This document shows, one piece after another, positions 25,201 to 31,200 of a DNA stretch of 64,000 nt. Source of the stretch: Pachyseris speciosa (Eukaryota > Cnidaria > Anthozoa > Scleractinia > Pachyseridae); contig JAEMWC010000161.1 of assembly GCA_016490735.1 (NCBI GenBank), positions 654,501-718,500 on the forward strand, written 5' to 3'. Position numbers and translations under genes: made by a program. A model generated the notes under the pieces. It did no database searches. It saw only the letters and a list, made by a program, of their open reading frames with translations, and was not told the DNA's origin. Position 1 is the stretch's first letter. Every line of letters starts with the position of its first letter.

Positions 25201-28200
25201 TTTGCATAAGATGTGAAATTTAATCCGTATCATCTGATGCATAACACAACGACTTGTTAAAATGTCTCGCGTGCAAATACTTTTTTGCTGGTGTTTATCT
25301 CGCTTGAAAATACGTTTTGCTGATGTTTACAAGCCTCCATAGAATCACAATAACCGAGTTGATCGAGGCAAAACTGATTTATATGTTGAAATTCGGCAGC
25401 ATGTCTCCCTGTGTTTACATAACAACTTGACGACCGACCACGAGTAATATTTCCCATGCGCACCCATGCAACTTTTCCCTGGATTGTTTTCAAGATACCC
25501 ATCGAAAATGGACGGACTTCTCGTCATGCTGATTTCCCTCTCTCGGATGAATTCTCCATAATGTTTCTGAATTTTGACAAACTGTTTCACGGCTTCGATG
25601 GCCCGTGATACAGCGCCCACTTCGGCCGCAATGAATTGTGGGAATGTTATGCCCTCCGCAAGCGAAACACATTCTGCAAACATCAGCGAGTTTTTTGCCC
25701 TAAACTCTGAAAACACCTCAGTCTCCTTTTCAGAATTCTAACATGGCAACCTTTCAGAAATGGACCAAGACTAGCAAAACCGAGCCGCTTCTGAGACGAG
25801 AGATGTTTTCAGAGTTTTTTTCTGTCCGGCTCTTAATGTCTACTCCCAAACCGGAGAGTCAAATTAATCTCTCTCTTCATGGTTTGGCAAGCAGAGAAAA
25901 CACAACTGGCTTCTTTCAGCCGTGTTAGACTTGCAGATCTAAAGACTTCATGATGTCCTTCGACCACCGAGCAAACAGGCAAACTGATGTACAGTAAAAA
26001 CCCACAACTAAGAACCTGAAAATTAAGAACCTGTTAGCCTAAAATTTGGATTTTATACCCCCTATAAACAAGAACCTATTTAGCCTAAAAATTGAAAACA
26101 GGTTCTTATTTTCTAAAATCATATTTTATAGTACATGACAGCTGCAGTGCAAGAATCCTATTTGAAGAAAAAAGCAGATTCTCATTACTGTAAAAATGAG
26201 TCTTTTTTAATTGAAAATAGAAAATAGGCCAATAACCATCTTGTTTTGCAGCTGAGTTTTATTTGCTTTTCTCCAGAATTAAGAACCTATTTTAAGAACC
26301 TAAGTAGCCTAAAATTGTGTTAACTACCATTTATATAAGAATCTGTTTAGGCTACTTCCCAAAAATGTAGGTTCTTAGTTGCGGGTTTTTACTGTAATTT
26401 GATTAAACCAAACAAGCTAGCGCGGATCGAGTCGGGAGCTTCCGCAGACACGTCGCATAAGTACCAATGTTTTAACTGCCAAAACTTTTAGTCTACGTCA
26501 CACTATGGAACAATCCTTTCTACCTGTCAATCATTTCATGTCCAGTTTCAGTTTTACCCTTCAGTTACTAGCATTTGGCGCTTAGCTTTCAAATAAAGAA
26601 TACCCTTGGGCATTGCTTCATGCATGTTAATAAGACAGACATATGAAGGGCTGACAGCATAAACTGCCTATGTGTAATTTTAGGTCATTTTTCGATTTTC
26701 CTCAGAAATGAAACAAATTTTTGCATGTGACTTGCAAGCAATTCGATTCAAAAACACTTTCCGGGATTTTTAATCACTGATTTTTGTTTCATTTCCGAGC
26801 AAAATCGAAAAATGACCCAAAATTACACATAGGCAGTTTATGCTCTCAGCCCTTCAATTCCAAGTCACTATTAATAGTTCTTGGGAAAAACGAACTTTTT
26901 TATAAGCATTGTTACATATGCTAATCTGATGGAATGGGTGGTATTGTGTTGTTTGTTTACGGGATATTACGTCATACTACTAAGAAACTTTCAACTGGTA
27001 ATTTAGACAAGTATAGCTTAAAAATCTCACTGTTAAATAAATCAAAATTCATTTTTAGATACTGTCTTCACAGATTAAGCATTTTAAGGATTTTTAAGGA
27101 TTTTAAGCAGAGGTTTTTTTTTTATCAAAAAACTGCAAAACATGCATGACAGTGCCCCTTATATTGTGTTGCCTGCCAAAATCCAATCAATAGTAGCCAC
27201 TGGTCAGCAAAGCTGGCAGCTGTTTTAACCTCAGATATGCTTTTTTCAAAGCTAATGACCTTTCTAGGCTACCTGCTGGGAGCTAACAAAATTGCATTAG
27301 AATGTACATGTAAACTAAAAAATGTTGTGCCCAGTGGCAATGGTCTTACCTTGTGCCAAACAAAATTTTCAAGTAAATGAGCATCACCAAATGGATTATC
27401 AGTGTTTGTATATCCCTGAGAATAGAAACATAGAAAATATAAAATAATGGGAAAAGAACAAACGAAACAAAAAAAGATCATCCTTATGGCTAATTCTTCC
27501 CTTTTATTTTCCTTTTGTTTACATAATTATTATGTCTTTGGATCATTAACAAGTATTTTATAAATTACGCTATTAATTAATAACCTGTAATAGAAAAGAA
27601 AAGTGAAAAAATTTAACAAAAATAATCAACTCCTTTGTATTTGATTATACATGTAGTAATGTATAATAATTTCCCTACCAGGTATTCATCATCCCATCCC
27701 ATTTCCTTTCTTTTCTTTCTCTCCTTTGCTTCCTATAATGGGAAAAAAAAAACAAATAACGTAATGCATGAGGCCTAGTAAGTTCATAAATTAAATGCTA
27801 TCTTGAACCTGTCATTTGATGATTAGAATAGACCCCTTTCAGTCAATTCCCAATTTGGAGGGCAAGACAAAAAGATTATTTTGCATTTGAAAGGTTTGTT
27901 TCTCCCAGGAGAGAGAAAAACCATTGTTTTGTCATCCAGATTGGAAATTACTGAAAGGGGTCTATAGTGCAGTTTAATCAGTAAAATCATTGGGCAGATA
28001 AAATGAATAAAAATTGTATCCTGAAAAGAGAGTTTCAGGCAATTTTTGATTCATGAAATCAATATAAAATTATTTGTCATTTTGGATATACCCATGCAAA
28101 CACCATGATTAACAAAGTGGTTTGCCTTACAGTGCCCCAGGTGAGAGAGAGATAGGAGAGGGGTGTCAGGTCATAAATCAGAAAAAATCTGTCTTCCCGA

Positions 28201-31200
28201 TCGGACACTGCAAGGTTCCAGATCAGCTTTTAAGGCAGGGTGTCAACAGGGAATTCCATCGGGTCAAATTTCCAGTGCTCCCACCAAACCATTATAAATT
28301 TTCTATTAATTTGTCGGGTCATGTAGCTGACCTTGTAGGGTTTTTGACCCAAGACCCCCTCTTAACTGGAACACTTCACTGAGTAATAAAGTTAAGAAAA
28401 TGCAGAAGGAGATATGCCTACTGACCCCTCAAAAAGTGCACTATTTGTATTAAAGGGTTTATTTGTAAGCAGTTACAAAGTATTGAGCTCAGGCTTGATT
28501 ACTTATCTGTTGTACAGTGGTTCAATTTTATCCTTGGTTCAATTTTTATTTTCTTTTGTTATTGTGTAAAAAAAATGAACTACATGTAAGGATAAAATTG
28601 CACCACAACATCTTCATAGACCGATCACCTTCTTTGCAAGTCTCCTGGCACGTTTTTCCTCTGGCGTTTCCAATGCTTTCAACAACTCTTTCTCTTTCCT
28701 ACAAAAAGTCCAGGTTAATAGAGACAAGAGTAACTTTGCATGCTCACTTGAGGCCAGATTATAGGCATACCAGCCATCAGCTGGTCTCTACTATTCCCAG
28801 AACTCAGGTAACCTAATTGTTCCATGCAGTGTGACACAGATTTTAATTAAGGGTTCCTTTATAAATAATATTATCATACGACCTGTATGCACACTTTCAT
28901 TGTAAAACTACATGTAGTGAGAATATCCTCGAATGAGGGGCGGAGTGCATTACCGTGAGTGGACAGCTGTATGGCCCAGTTAACAACACTTTTAGAGGAT
29001 TTTGTTATGAGTAACCATGTAACCGTAATTTACAACCAGACGGAAAATAGAAACAAATTGTGGAAATTAATAGCTTTTTATGAAAATTGCATCTTCTGAG
29101 TGCTCATAGAGTCTAAAGAGGTCATGAATAAATTATGATAAAACTCTTATCACTGAGTTGGGTCAGGCCAGACAGGAAAATATTTGGCTCAAGGTCATGG
29201 CGCACAGACCTTGCCTGGCCTTCACACTCAGTCAACAAGTACATAATATTACCTTGCTTTAACAACATACAATAGAGACTTGTATGAGAAGAGAGCCTCT
29301 CAGTGTAGTTATGGAAATAAAGAAGCACAGGATCAGATGGCTCAGCCACATACTAAGAATGTCCCAAGAACCAGTGAGTACAGTACAGCATAAAGCTCTA
29401 AGGTTGATGCCAGCTAACAAAAGAAAGCCACAAGGGTCCAAGCCAACCTCACACAGAACAAGTGGTAACTGAACTCAGAGAGACACTGGTCTTATATGGG
29501 GTAAAGCAGGCAAGATGGTAAAAGGTCAGGATAGGCGGAGAAGTTAGTAGCAGCAATTATGTTAAAGAACAGGCATGTACATGTAATTCATTAGTAAGGT
29601 CTTGTGTTGAATATGCTTCACCCTGTTGGTCTCCTTTTGAAAAGCAGCACATAGCATCCAATTCAATGTGCCGCTGGTAGGTTTGTCTGCTCTGATCATT
29701 CTGGTTATTCTAACATGACAAGTACAGTATGACATACTCCTTGGGTTGGGATAGTTTAGAAAAATGTAGAAACTTAGACTAACTATGATGTATAAAGTTG
29801 TTATGATGTATAAAGTTGTTGAAAACTTAAGTTAAGGTATCTGCCCTGCTTAAATTAGGCACATTTCAAAAAATAAAATAAAAGATTTATGCTGAATTTG
29901 TATCATTTTAAATAATTATGTTTGGAGGAATCTCCATGCAATGAAGCACCTATTTATGCCAGAATTTTGGCAGCTCAGGTACCCCATGGTGCGTGGCAGG
30001 TTAATTATTAACTGAAGTGAAATCACAAACTTTTGGTTTTTTCCTTCTCATATCTGAAATTATGGCAAAATTACATTGAATTTGTTTTCAGTATTACATG
30101 TTGCATTGATCTAGTTTCGGGCCCAGTCTGAAATGAAATATTCCTGTTAAAAACGAACAATGTTACTTTTGGATTAATTCACCGCATGCAATAATTTTTT
30201 TCAAGACGAAGACAAACTCACCGATCGGGCCCGAAACTACATTGGTTCGTCTACGAGTGATGAACATTCTTGCCAGATATCTCCGCATTAAACAAAGTAT
30301 TTTTCGAGTTATTTCATTTTCCCTGGGTCTTCATTAAGCAAGAAATCGAAATTCCAGTCCAATGTGTGAAAAATCTCGTCAAAAACCCTGCAAAATCAGT
30401 TGTTTTGAGGAGATGAAAGAGATGTAAACCTTTCACATTCGATTCCGCCATTTTGAATGAATTTCCGCTGCTGATACAGCCTGCAGATTCATTGAAACCA
30501 TGAGGTTTTGTTTTGTTTACCCGTTGCTAGGTGGGTACTCGTCCCAGACTTCCGGTTTTGTCAAATTGTAGTCCCAGAAGACAACGGACAAGTTTCTGAT
30601 CAAATATGGCGTCTAAGAAGATAAATAGCACGCTAAAGATATAAACAAGCCTTTAAAGATGCTAAATGTACACAAGAGTCAGCGAAAAAACAGGAAAATG
30701 AATGCACAGCCTAGCAACGGGCCCAATCCTCCACTCGAAAACATTTTCGACTTCCAGTAAATGCACGAATTATAGCTTCGGAGTTCTCATCTCCTCAAAG
30801 GTATTTTGTCAAAAAATATCTCTTTCTGCAAAATAGGGGTACCAACGAACAAGATAGCAAAGCATGGGTGAAAACTAAAACATGTTAATTTTGCCGGGGC
30901 AAATACCTTAATATACCTCTTCCTAATACAGTTCAGCTTTCATATTCCGGAACTAAGGCAAATCATCCTCATGTGTTTATGCATATATTTGCAAATTCAA
31001 ATGCATATGTATAAGCATTCTCTTTTTCCCAAGGGTAATTCCTCTCTGGAGCAGCCTGCCTAGTGACGCTGTCCATGCAGAACCAGTTAGGACTTTTCAA
31101 GCTAAGTTAATGCATTAAGCCTTATGTAGAAACTACATTAAATAAATTAAATAAATTTTATTCAATTTATTGTTAAAGTATTTTGCAATAATAACGATAT

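Larger units (their letters stand above)
23793..26855. mobile_element. 3.06-kb composite element with palindromic end modules
   Basis: Both ends are 211-212-bp GAAGGGCTGA...TCAGCCCTTC modules (23793-24004 and 26645-26855), each nearly palindromic, whose asymmetric centres point the same way. Directly inside each module is a 52-bp sequence in inverted orientation (24005-24056 and 26593-26644, starting ATATGTCTG). The outer flanks are AATT on both sides (23789-23792 and 26856-26859), whereas neither module alone has matching flanks. This fits one mobilised unit. The cargo holds two smaller MITEs, telomere-like repeats and an unknown ORF. No transposase was recognised. Confidence 0.62.
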
